From positions 1-33,528 of the forward strand of contig CAYVOX010000019.1 in assembly GCA_964453035.1 (NCBI GenBank): a DNA stretch of 33,528 nt, given 5' to 3'. This DNA comes from CAYVOX01 sp964453035 (GTDB lineage Bacteria; Chloroflexota; Anaerolineae; Anaerolineales; Anaerolineaceae). Positions 26,801 through 33,528 of the stretch are shown here, piece after piece. Numbering within the stretch: position 1 is the first letter of the stretch; each line of letters starts with the position of its first letter. The notes beneath the pieces were generated by a model that ran no database searches, was not told the origin of the DNA, and was given only the letters and a program-made list of their open reading frames with translations. The position numbers and the translations under genes are program-made.

Positions 26801-28087
26801 GCCTGCGCGGTTGGTCCGGTCACTGTGGTTTCGGGAACGGTCACCAACACCGCCACAGCTTCTGGATGGTACGGCACCACAAAAGTGGAAGATACGGATG
26901 ACGCCACTTATGCCACCACCGGCTTGATGCTTGAAAAGTCGGTGGCGGAGACCTTCTTCAGCCTGGGAACGGTGCTGCATTACAGCTACACGGTGTCGAA
27001 CATCGGCGAAACTTCGTTCCCCGATCCGATTACCGTTGAGGATAACAAAATCTCCGGCGTTAGTTGCCCATCGGTATCTACTGTGGGTAACGTCAATGCT
27101 TACCTGGACCCCGGCGAAAGCCTGGTCTGCACCGCCACCTACACCGTCACCGCAGCGGATGTGACCGCCGGCGCCATCACCAACCTGGCATATGCCTCAG
27201 CCGGTACGACGCGCTCCAACATGGATATCGCAACAATCACCGGCAAACAGTCTGATTTTGGCAACCTGCCGGCGGCCTACACGAACCTGTATATTGACAA
27301 CGGCCCACGCCACCTCTATGGAACCTCTTTCCTGGGAGAGACAGTTCTGACAGATACGGACGGAATCAACGCCTTCACAATAGTTGATGATGACGACGGA
27401 ATAGAATTCCTGGGCACATGGGGCACCTACGGCGGCTCAGCTAATGCGATTGTGGAATGTCCTTCCGGCACATGCACGCTGGCAGGTTGGATTGACTGGA
27501 ACGAGGATGGCGATTTTCTGGATACGGGTGAAAGAATCGTCCTGGCGAACAATGTGACCACCGGCACGCACACCTACGCGTTCACCATCCCGGCTGGAAC
27601 AAATGTGGTGGATGCGACCCTGTATGCGCGCTTCCGGCTTTACGCTGCCGCGCCAGATACGGTATCTCCCACCGGTGAGGCGCGCACTTTGGGCGTGGCC
27701 ACGGTCGGCGAGGTGGAAGATTACCGGATTGTCCTGTCTGGCGGCACCCCCACCGCCATCATCCTGCCCGAGGGTCCGGCCTGTGTGGTCGATTCGGCTA
27801 TCCACGTCACCTGGGCGACCATTAACGAGATGGACATCCTCATGTTCCGGCTGTACCGCTCGGTGGGGCTAACCGGCGCGCGCAGCCTGGTTCATGAAAC
27901 CCCGGCACTCTTCACCGGCAAGTTGCTGGGCACGGAATATGCCTATACCGACACGAACTTCACCACCAACACGCTGTACTACTACTGGCTTGAGGTGGTC
28001 TCGGTGGAAGGCTTCAGCACCATGATGGAGCCAGCGATGGCTAACCTCTTGAGCTTCAAGATCCTGCTGCCGGTCATCCAGAATTAA
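23900..28087 (+). CDS. Large secreted surface protein with DUF11/DUF7933-like repeats and GEVED domain
   Basis: The 1395-residue protein has a signal peptide (about 1-33, MEKTKGYRIFN, hydrophobic core, PVKAA). An unassigned N-terminal beta region runs to about 320. Five beta-sandwich repeats follow. Three are DUF7933-like, starting near 321, 628 and 762 with an F(S/E)P-x4-GG-xSTLTF pattern. Two are DUF11-like, from about 893 and 1007. A separate beta-sandwich (about 455-625) is inserted after the first. Then come a GEVED domain (about 1158-1280, ending GEVEDYRIVL), an FnIII-like unit and the C-terminus KILLPVIQN. Composition is very rich in Thr, Ser, Ala and Gly. It is probably cell-surface exposed and possibly glycosylated. 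ATG 23900 is chosen because of the promoter position and because it gives a normal signal peptide. Confidence 0.88.
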   Translation: MEKTKGYRIFNILTVLVLLTGLVFTSHTPVKAATTLTIEPITWNVIGLDSNNVNVGPNTFPVGARVCYTGDEPAYLKADFIWDDSDSYINLSANNTDPLTINGPFTEPCVDFYFEVEVTRNSAAYDHTRAYHIEVTDGTTTVSTPQPRELYVEHLVSQSRNGQLDLRLSTDGVNFSSVAVGGTMGLVVGSTYWIQLVGYTATQGYEQIESYLTLPNTIFQVHEVESVFSSPVNPTIIDQLYGDACFWDSDTASPTYLSCLSSGKMGGDVSITYKLTILGGAGTSRSVNAMIYDFSGSSFHYNADYSADARIISIIDPTNPPLTFTKAFSPDPIAAGGVSTLTFTLTNTSATVLANLNFTDTFPTTPGQMLLATPDNFSAVGCGSPTYSPAGDKKSIALSNITLAASGTCTIKVNVTAPVAGTYTNSTTLKIAAVTTNKTATDTLTAGTYTAPACVPNLLMAEWNFNTTSATPATPPPSTNNVGTAAASVSLAGGVFSYETTNHSAPYSWGIYPFPLNKSTSAYFQFAIAKGSFEDISFSFWVSKKSNNGPTSMDVNWSSQADFSTSTSLATNLSIADKVWTQHTLPTISPAPAVTYFRVYVYGSKNSTGADNIIYVDDVRFTGCGMPLATLSKAFSPATVTPVAPGNTSTLTFTLANPTAVALTNVNFSDVLPTGLTVTSSGTPTPICGGTLTTTAPDRIAFSGGTLAAGATCSIPVTVTATTAGTFTNVSGFISATYGGSTFTNTTSTGFGTATLKAVAPPSMTKSFEPNPIAAGGISTLTFVITNPNLADAMTAVSFTDTFPASMVVADPLTYATSGCGLPNYGPTVGAGSIAFSGGSIAAGGTCTVSVNVTAPTAGSYANTSSTVTGTVAGSALTGNAASSTLTVNTVTPGIAILKQISSTSEYGPWYSYVSVGVSDSVWYKFTVENTGDVDLTNVSVTDASLTALGVDLSDCSWLVLAKYTTTACAVGPVTVVSGTVTNTATASGWYGTTKVEDTDDATYATTGLMLEKSVAETFFSLGTVLHYSYTVSNIGETSFPDPITVEDNKISGVSCPSVSTVGNVNAYLDPGESLVCTATYTVTAADVTAGAITNLAYASAGTTRSNMDIATITGKQSDFGNLPAAYTNLYIDNGPRHLYGTSFLGETVLTDTDGINAFTIVDDDDGIEFLGTWGTYGGSANAIVECPSGTCTLAGWIDWNEDGDFLDTGERIVLANNVTTGTHTYAFTIPAGTNVVDATLYARFRLYAAAPDTVSPTGEARTLGVATVGEVEDYRIVLSGGTPTAIILPEGPACVVDSAIHVTWATINEMDILMFRLYRSVGLTGARSLVHETPALFTGKLLGTEYAYTDTNFTTNTLYYYWLEVVSVEGFSTMMEPAMANLLSFKILLPVIQN

Positions 28088-28193
28088 CCTGGCAAGAATC
28101 TGCAACCGGCAGCCTGAGAAAATTTACGCAGCGTGAGGGTTTTCACGGCAAGTGGTGGAAATCCTCACGGAAAGATTTAGAAAAGGAAAATGG

Positions 28194-28496
28194 ATGTTAC
28201 CTGAGCCCGGTCAAAAAGTCTACCGGCACCATCCTGAAATCGTCTCCAGGTTGATAGGCGGCGAGATGATCCTGGTGCCCATTCGCCAGGTGGTGGGGGA
28301 GATGGGGTCCATCTTCACCCTCAACGAGACTGGAGCGCGCATCTGGAGCCTGCTGGACGGTCAGCGCAGCCTGGCGGATGTGCACGCACAGGTGGTGAAC
28401 GAGTTTGAGGTTGACCCGGCGCAGGCTGCCGCTGACCTGGTTGAACTGGTTGAAAGCCTGGTGGAACAGGGCGCGCTGGTGGAGGCTACTGCCTAA
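28194..28496 (+). CDS. PqqD-like peptide-recognition protein (RRE fold)
   Basis: The 100-residue protein matches the PqqD family layout. An N-terminal beta-hairpin region is followed by GSIFTLNETGARIWSLLDG (about residues 37-55), then a helical part with LADVHAQVVNEFEVDP and a final VESLVEQGAL. PqqD-type proteins bind the leader of a ribosomal peptide and present it to a radical SAM enzyme. I chose ATG 28194, with AGGA at 28184-28187, over the GTG at 28152, which lacks a good binding site. Its stop overlaps the radical SAM start as TAATG, so the two are likely made together and act as partners. Confidence 0.88.
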   Translation: MLPEPGQKVYRHHPEIVSRLIGGEMILVPIRQVVGEMGSIFTLNETGARIWSLLDGQRSLADVHAQVVNEFEVDPAQAAADLVELVESLVEQGALVEATA

Positions 28497-29617
28497 TGGC
28501 GGACTGCCCGACGCTGATCAACCTGCCTTACGGCGAATTCAGCGAAGCCTTTCACGATAAGGTGATGCGTGAGCGCATCCCGGTGAGCGGCTCGCTGGAA
28601 ATTACCGCGCGCTGCAACTTGCGCTGCAAACATTGCTACCTGCCGCTGGCGCAGCGGGCGGGATCGCGGCAGGGGGAGATGTCTGCGGACCAGATCAGCC
28701 GAATTTTCGGGCAAATCGCGGATGCCGGTTGCCTGTGGCTGCTCATCACTGGCGGCGAACCGCTGCTGCGCAGCGATTTCCAGCAAATCTATGATGATGC
28801 CAAGCGCAGGGGCTTGATTGTCACCCTGTTCACCAACGCCACCCTGGTGGATGAGCGCATCGCCGACCACCTGGCAGAATGGCAGCCCTTTGGGGTTGAG
28901 GTGAGCCTGTACGGCGCCACGCAGCAGACCTACGAGCGCGTGACGGGCATCCCGGGCTCGTATGCGCGTTGCATGCGGGGCATTGAACTACTGCTGGAGC
29001 GCAAAGTCCAGGTCAGCCTGAAGAGCGTGCTGCTGACCCTCAACCAACACGAACTGAACCAGATGCAGGCTCTGTGCGCCAGTATGGGCGTCAGGTTCAT
29101 GTTTGATCCGGTCATCAACGCCGCCATCGACGGGGGTTTACAGCCGGCGCAATACCGGTTGACCCCCGAGGAGATTGTTTCGGTTGAGAGAAATGAACCC
29201 GCAAAAACTGAAGCTCTCTCAAAATTATTCGTTAATAATAAGAATTTTGATACCACCACCCGCAAAATGTACCTGTGTGGGGCGGGCCGCTGGTCGTTCC
29301 ACATTGACGCGGCGGGAAAATTGAGTCTGTGCATCAGCGCACGCCAGCCCGCTTATGATTTGCTGGCGGGGACTTTTGAAGAGGGATGGTATTCGTTTTT
29401 GCCGGGCGTGCGAGCGCAGGAATACAGCGCTGCGGTTGCGTGCATCGGCTGCGCACTGCGCGGCATGTGTCCGCAGTGCCCGGCGATGGGCTGGACGGAA
29501 GCGGGCGACCCTGAGCGCGTGGTGCCCTTCCTTTGCCAGTTGACGCATCTGCGGTATGCAGCTTTTGGCCCAACTCCAGAAACCAACCTGGTTGAAGTGG
29601 GTTGTAATGATTTATAA
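28496..29617 (+). CDS. Radical SAM/SPASM peptide maturase
   Basis: The 373-residue enzyme has the radical SAM cluster motif CX3CX2C at C40, C44 and C47 (TARCNLRCKHCYLP), and a TGGEPLL SAM-binding segment near residues 83-89. Its C-terminal SPASM domain has cysteines 261, 279, 316, 319, 325, 328 and 347, spaced C-x17-C, then C-x2-C-x5-C-x2-C-x18-C, enough for two auxiliary 4Fe-4S clusters. Relatives install thioether (Cys to carbon) or carbon-carbon links in ribosomal peptides or process their ends. It overlaps the PqqD-like gene and is followed 24 bp later by a small Cys-containing peptide gene, its likely substrate. Confidence 0.92.
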   Translation: MADCPTLINLPYGEFSEAFHDKVMRERIPVSGSLEITARCNLRCKHCYLPLAQRAGSRQGEMSADQISRIFGQIADAGCLWLLITGGEPLLRSDFQQIYDDAKRRGLIVTLFTNATLVDERIADHLAEWQPFGVEVSLYGATQQTYERVTGIPGSYARCMRGIELLLERKVQVSLKSVLLTLNQHELNQMQALCASMGVRFMFDPVINAAIDGGLQPAQYRLTPEEIVSVERNEPAKTEALSKLFVNNKNFDTTTRKMYLCGAGRWSFHIDAAGKLSLCISARQPAYDLLAGTFEEGWYSFLPGVRAQEYSAAVACIGCALRGMCPQCPAMGWTEAGDPERVVPFLCQLTHLRYAAFGPTPETNLVEVGCNDL

Positions 29618-29618
29618 T
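29592..29618 (+). promoter_or_regulatory. Possible internal promoter before the precursor peptide
   Basis: A perfect TATAAT (29613-29618) overlaps the stop of the radical SAM gene. TTGAAG (29592-29597) lies 15 bp upstream, a shorter spacer than ideal. AGGAG at 29627-29631 is a strong ribosome binding site for the ATG at 29641. Separate transcription would raise precursor level relative to its enzymes, as is usual for RiPP genes. Confidence 0.4.
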
Positions 29619-29640
29619 TCATTTTTAGGAGAAGTAAATT

Positions 29641-29835
29641 ATGGAAAACTATCATATTAAAGCACACACTCCCGTTCCACACAGAAAACCTTACACGAAA
29701 CCGGTTTTAAGCAAGGTGCGCCTGGCTGCGGAGGAAGCCGTGCTGGGCAATTGCAAGTTGGGTTCAACTGCTGGAGCGAAAAGTCTATGTCAGGCGGCGG
29801 GTGACGGCATTTGCCTTTCGACGCAGCGCAGCTGA
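29641..29835 (+). CDS. Candidate RiPP precursor peptide, three cysteines
   Basis: The 64-residue peptide sits directly between the radical SAM/SPASM enzyme and the kinase-like gene, with a strong AGGAG ribosome binding site. The N-terminal half is basic and proline-rich with a KPYTKPVLSKVRL stretch (16-28), suited to PqqD-like binding. It leads into AEEAVLGNCK (30-39), an EEAVL..CK motif I recognise from putative radical-SAM-modified peptides. The C-terminal half is small-residue-rich, with Cys38, Cys50 and Cys58 and neighbouring Gly/Ala/Ser. It ends in a free Ser64. It has no signal peptide or membrane segment. The role as precursor is inferred from context and composition. Confidence 0.8.
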   Translation: MENYHIKAHTPVPHRKPYTKPVLSKVRLAAEEAVLGNCKLGSTAGAKSLCQAAGDGICLSTQRS

Positions 29836-29850
29836 TTAAGCAACCTTCAT

Positions 29851-30717
29851 ATGCCAGCGCACGTCACAATCAGCCTGGGGGGGATAGCCATCTCCTTGAT
29901 GCCGGATAAGGTTGGGGGATCGTACGCGGAAACCGCGCGAGCCAGCGATTTTTTTACAACCGAAAACCCTCGCATTCGCCTGCAGGTGCACTGTGGGCAC
30001 TTTCCGGTTGAGGAAACCGCCCAACCGTATTTTGAAACCGCGCAGGGCTGGCAGCTCTTCCACCAGGTGGGCAAGCGCATCTTTCGCACGCGCACGGTAA
30101 CGCGAGACCCTAACCTCATTGGCTGCTTTGTGGCAGATTTTCACGCCGGGGAGATTTTTACGGCGTCTATCCCGGGCGAGACGGAGCGCTACGTCTTTCC
30201 GTTGAGCTACCCAATGGGGGAACTGTATATGATGAGCCTGCTGGGAACGGGTTACGGGATGCTCTCACATGCGGCGGGGGTGATTTACCAGGGCAAGGGG
30301 TATCTCTTCACCGGCAACGGCGGTGCCGGCAAAACTACCACCTCACGCTTATGGCAGGCGCAACCGGGGGCAAAAGTGGTCAATGATGATAAGGTCATTT
30401 TACGCCAGGTGAATGGTGAGTTTCGCCTGTACGGCACGCCCTGGCACGGGGAGGGGGGGATGGCCTTGCCAGACTGGGCGCCGCTGGCAAAGGTGTTCAT
30501 CCTCAAGCAGGCGTCGCGGAGCTTTGCGCGGCCCTTGAAGCCGATCGAAGCCGCAACGGGGATGTTCTCGCGGGCATTTCTTCCGCTCTGGGACCACCAG
30601 GCGATGGATTTTACCCTCGCCTTTCTTGAATCGCTTTCGAGCTCGGTTGATTGCCGTGAACTGCATTTCCTTCCGGATCAAAGCGCAGTGGATTGCGTCC
30701 TGGCGCTGGGCGATTAA
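29851..30717 (+). CDS. HPr-kinase-like P-loop kinase of the peptide cassette
   Basis: The 288-residue protein has an unassigned N-terminal half (1-135) and an HPr kinase-like C-terminal domain. The P-loop is GNGGAGKT at 155-162 (K161), with VNDD at 177-180 in the place of the metal/catalytic acidic pair, then LYGTPWHGEGGM (His in the loop). It is an HprK relative, not a full HprK, and no HPr gene is nearby. HprK-like kinases in lasso-peptide clusters (ThcoK, PadeK) phosphorylate the C-terminal serine of the precursor. The gene starts 15 bp after, and in the same frame as, the precursor stop, without a visible ribosome binding site, so translation may depend on reinitiation. Confidence 0.82.
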   Translation: MPAHVTISLGGIAISLMPDKVGGSYAETARASDFFTTENPRIRLQVHCGHFPVEETAQPYFETAQGWQLFHQVGKRIFRTRTVTRDPNLIGCFVADFHAGEIFTASIPGETERYVFPLSYPMGELYMMSLLGTGYGMLSHAAGVIYQGKGYLFTGNGGAGKTTTSRLWQAQPGAKVVNDDKVILRQVNGEFRLYGTPWHGEGGMALPDWAPLAKVFILKQASRSFARPLKPIEAATGMFSRAFLPLWDHQAMDFTLAFLESLSSSVDCRELHFLPDQSAVDCVLALGD

Positions 30718-30759
30718 TCACTTCAACCATTAGTTTAGATAAATATAAGGTAGGACACC

Positions 30760-33528
30760 ATGAACAGAACCGTTTACCGTTTAATCATTGGCGTGCTCAC
30801 GATGATGCTGGTTTCTACGCTGCTGCTCAGCCAGCACCAGGTTTCTCAGGCCGGGCAACCCGGCAGGGCTAACCGCGCCTCGGCTTCGGCGCAGCAGGGG
30901 GAATTTCTCAGGGTGGTGGATTCCACGACCGAAAGCCTGGTACTGGAATTTACCCCGCCTCAATTTAACATAGAAGCCTCCTCCATTTCCGGGCAGGATT
31001 GCAAGGTGGTCAATATGTCCGGTCTTTTGCTTCATGAGGTCTCCGGGCAACCTGCGGTTCCGGTGCAGGGTGCCATGGTGGGTATCCCCGCGGAGGGACA
31101 ACCCACCATCGAGATTCTCAGCCTGGAAGAGCATGTCATGGATGGTTTTTTTGACCTTTGCCCAGCCCAGACGATGAGAAATTCACGCCCCCTGGGCAGC
31201 CAGTTGCCGCAGCTTTCCATCACTCACGAGCGCGGTCCTGCCTACCAGGAGAACCAGTTCCAACCTGCGCAAAGCGTTGAGTTGGTTTCAACCGGCAACT
31301 TGCGCAGCCAACGCTACGCTCAGCTACGCTTTTCTCCTGTACAATACAACCCCGTTAGCGGGCAGGTGCGCTTCACCAGCCGCGCGGTGGTAAAGATGAG
31401 CTTCAACGCCAGCCAGCTTGCGCACAGTGATGGCAGTTTCATCAGTGAGAGTGAATTCGAGGATAGCTTGAAGGGTATGCTGGTCAATTATGAGCAGGCC
31501 AAAGCCTGGCGCAGCCTGCCCCAAAAGATAAATCCAACCCTGGTGGTGGCGCCATCCCAGGCAGCACAGCCGCAGTACAAGATCATGGTCAACCAGGATG
31601 GGATCTATGAAGTGACCCCGGCTGACCTGCTGGCGGCAGGTGTGACGCAGGATGAACTGGACACCCTCGATCCGGCGACGTTGCAGTTATTTTTGATGTC
31701 AAACGAAGTGGCCATCCAGGTGGAGGGGCAGCAGGACGGCGTTTTTGACAGCACAGATGTTATACGCTTCTACGGCCAGAAGGCCAACACCAAATACACC
31801 GATACGGCGGTTTACTGGCTGACCTGGGGCGCTGCAACAGGATTGCGCATGGTCTCTCAAAATGGCGCGGTTTCGGGCACAGCCAGCGTCCCGGCTGACT
31901 TTTTAACAACCCATCATGCTGAAATCGATACGGATTACTATGGAGATATGCCCAGCGGTGCCAACAAAGACCACTGGTATTGGATGTTTGTTGATGCATT
32001 CTCAGCCCCGGGATCCACGACGGTGAAGACCACTTTGCAGCACATCAGCACAATAAGCCATACCATCAGCGTGCGTGGTTTACTCAAGGGGTACACTTCC
32101 ATACCGAATCACCATACCAGGATTTACCTCAACGGGCATCTCATTGACGACCATTCCTTCCCGACTGGAGCCGAATACCAATTTAGCGTTGATGTTCCCC
32201 AGTCCTACCTTGTGGAGGGTGAGAATTCGCTGACGGTTGAGTGCCCGCGGGACGGCCTCATCACACTGGATAGTGTTTTGATCAACTGGTTTGAAATTGA
32301 CTATTACGACACAACTTTTGCCGAAAGCGATGCGCTGGTGTTTGACAGCGACCAGCCCGGAACCTGGGAACAGCGCGTTGACGGGTTCACAACCAGTGAC
32401 ATTGAGCTTTATGACGTAACTACTCCCCTGCTGCCGCGGGTCATCACCGGCGGAGCCATCTCCCCAACGGCCAACGGCTACCAGCTGGCTTTTGAAGCCA
32501 CCATCACCGATGAGCACCGCTACCTGGCGCAAACCGCCGGGCAGCGTAAAAGCCCGCTTGAAATCGTCCTGGATAGCCCTTCTTCCTGGAAAACCACCAC
32601 CATCGGCGCCGACTACATCATCATCACGCATGCCAATTTCCTGACCCAGGTTCAACCGCTGGCAGCTTATCGCGCCAGCCAGAATTACCGCGTGCAGGTG
32701 GTGGATGTGCAGGACCTCTATGACGAGTTTAATGGGGGCATCTTCAGCCCCGAAGCCATTAAATCTTTCCTGGCGTATGCTTACGCAAACTGGATTCAGC
32801 CAGCACCAAAGTACGTGTTGCTGGTTGGAGACGGCCATTTTGATTTCAAGAACGTTTTAGGTTATGGCGAACCGATTTACATTCCGCCATATCTGGATGA
32901 TGTTGACCCCTGGATGAGTGAAACGGCAACGGATAATCGCTATGTGAGCGTGAGCGGCGCAGACATCCTGCCGGATTTATACATCGGGCGTTTTCCGGCG
33001 CGGGATGCAGCCGAAGCGCAAACCATGGTAGAGAAAACGATTAACTACGAGCAGACTCCGGAACCGGGCGATTGGACACGACGGCAGACTTTTGTGGCCG
33101 ATAACCCTGATGACGGCGGTGATTTTTACCTGGCTTCGGATCAAATTATCCTGAAATACGTCTCACATTACATTTATACGGTGGATAAGATTTACCTGTT
33201 GAAGAATTTTTCCACCGCCACGGCTGCCCGCACCGCCCTGATAGCCGCGATTAATCAGGGCAGGCTGGTGGTGCACTATGCTGGGCATGCCTCTGTGCAG
33301 CAGTGGGCCAATGAAAACCTGCTCAGCGCCACTGCCCTCTCCGCGCTCACCAACGGCAACAAATTGCCTTTCTTTATTCCAATGACATGCCTGGAAGGGT
33401 ATTTCATCTGGCCGTCAGGCTTTCCGGTGCTTTCGATGGCTGAGACTGCCGTGCGCATCAACGGGCGCGGCGCAGTGGCGAGTTGGTCTGCCACGGGATA
33501 CGGGCTGACCAACGGCCATTACTACCTG
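30760..33528 (+). CDS. C25 (gingipain-type) secreted cysteine peptidase, 3' truncated by window end
   Basis: The frame is open for 923 codons from ATG 30760 to the window edge, so the gene continues outside. A signal peptide (about 1-35, MNRTVYRLIIG plus a hydrophobic core) is followed by about 580 residues of propeptide-like and beta-rich sequence. The C25 domain starts near residue 615 with DYIIITHANFL, then VDVQDLYDEFNGG and LLVGDGHFDF. The catalytic pair is visible as HYAGHAS (H843) and IPMTCLEG (C877). C25 peptidases cut after Arg or Lys, or act as sortase-like transpeptidases (PorU) in Bacteroidota type IX secretion. No such system is seen here. AAGG/TAGGA at 30747-30755 provides the ribosome binding site. 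Confidence 0.87.
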   Translation, partial: MNRTVYRLIIGVLTMMLVSTLLLSQHQVSQAGQPGRANRASASAQQGEFLRVVDSTTESLVLEFTPPQFNIEASSISGQDCKVVNMSGLLLHEVSGQPAVPVQGAMVGIPAEGQPTIEILSLEEHVMDGFFDLCPAQTMRNSRPLGSQLPQLSITHERGPAYQENQFQPAQSVELVSTGNLRSQRYAQLRFSPVQYNPVSGQVRFTSRAVVKMSFNASQLAHSDGSFISESEFEDSLKGMLVNYEQAKAWRSLPQKINPTLVVAPSQAAQPQYKIMVNQDGIYEVTPADLLAAGVTQDELDTLDPATLQLFLMSNEVAIQVEGQQDGVFDSTDVIRFYGQKANTKYTDTAVYWLTWGAATGLRMVSQNGAVSGTASVPADFLTTHHAEIDTDYYGDMPSGANKDHWYWMFVDAFSAPGSTTVKTTLQHISTISHTISVRGLLKGYTSIPNHHTRIYLNGHLIDDHSFPTGAEYQFSVDVPQSYLVEGENSLTVECPRDGLITLDSVLINWFEIDYYDTTFAESDALVFDSDQPGTWEQRVDGFTTSDIELYDVTTPLLPRVITGGAISPTANGYQLAFEATITDEHRYLAQTAGQRKSPLEIVLDSPSSWKTTTIGADYIIITHANFLTQVQPLAAYRASQNYRVQVVDVQDLYDEFNGGIFSPEAIKSFLAYAYANWIQPAPKYVLLVGDGHFDFKNVLGYGEPIYIPPYLDDVDPWMSETATDNRYVSVSGADILPDLYIGRFPARDAAEAQTMVEKTINYEQTPEPGDWTRRQTFVADNPDDGGDFYLASDQIILKYVSHYIYTVDKIYLLKNFSTATAARTALIAAINQGRLVVHYAGHASVQQWANENLLSATALSALTNGNKLPFFIPMTCLEGYFIWPSGFPVLSMAETAVRINGRGAVASWSATGYGLTNGHYYL

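Noticed and set aside
24860..26930. Repeated DNA in the large surface protein
   Set aside because: The repeats are protein-level (diverged beta-sandwich domains); I see no long near-identical DNA repeat suggesting recombination or slippage.
28131..28147. Small CGTGA/TCACG hairpin after the large surface protein
   Set aside because: Only 5 bp of stem and no T-tract; not enough to call a terminator.
1260..30717. Lasso-peptide biosynthesis from the asparagine-synthetase-like gene, PqqD-like gene and HprK-like kinase together
   Set aside because: The asparagine-synthetase-like gene is about 25 kb away inside the glycan operon, no transglutaminase-like leader protease is present, and the precursor has three cysteines and a radical SAM partner, which point to another class.
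32080..32838. 252-residue minus-strand open frame near the window end
   Set aside because: It lies opposite the C25 peptidase, whose + frame is open throughout and carries family motifs.

Overview
The window is 33.5 kb of moderately high-GC bacterial DNA. Every gene I can support lies on the + strand, and no stretch over about 160 bp lacks a gene. Several features suggest Chloroflexota, probably class Anaerolineae: a long DUF4012 protein, a LysM membrane protein with a four-cysteine CPYLG-type N-terminus, a DUF2723 membrane protein, and a large Thr-rich surface protein ending in an LLPV-type C-terminus. This placement comes from protein style; there is no rRNA or marker gene to test it. I see no tRNA, rRNA, CRISPR array, insertion sequence or phage gene.

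Region A (88-15005) is a polysaccharide biosynthesis cluster. It has six GT4 glycosyltransferases, two GT2 glycosyltransferases (one with an extra degenerate N-terminal half), an O-antigen ligase/polymerase-type membrane protein, an asparagine-synthetase-like amidotransferase without a visible N-terminal nucleophile, a CapK/PaaK-like adenylate-forming enzyme and a SAM methyltransferase. Most neighbours overlap by 4-14 bp (ATGA, GTGA and similar), so the run reads as one translationally coupled operon. A good promoter at 13195-13224 may restart transcription before the second GT2. No flippase and no initiating phosphoglycosyl transferase are visible, so the pathway must continue elsewhere.

Region B (15165-21010) looks like the control and assembly module: a fused Wzz/BY-kinase (chain-length control and tyrosine autokinase), a LysM membrane protein, a low-molecular-weight tyrosine phosphatase (the usual partner of a BY-kinase) and a DUF4012 membrane protein.

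Region C (21104-28087) encodes envelope proteins. These are an unrecognised secreted protein made of two tandem repeats with four cysteines each, a DUF2723 membrane protein (a family related to protein O-mannosyltransferases), and a 1395-residue surface protein with DUF11/DUF7933-like beta-sandwich repeats and a GEVED domain.

Region D (28194-30717) is the most interesting part: a compact cassette that looks like a ribosomally made, post-translationally modified peptide (RiPP) system. It contains a PqqD-like recognition protein, a radical SAM/SPASM maturase, a 64-residue precursor with three cysteines and an EEAVLGNCK motif, and an HPr-kinase-like P-loop kinase. The precursor ends in serine, which raises the possibility of peptide phosphorylation. 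A secreted C25 (gingipain-type) peptidase starts just downstream at 30760 and runs off the window end.
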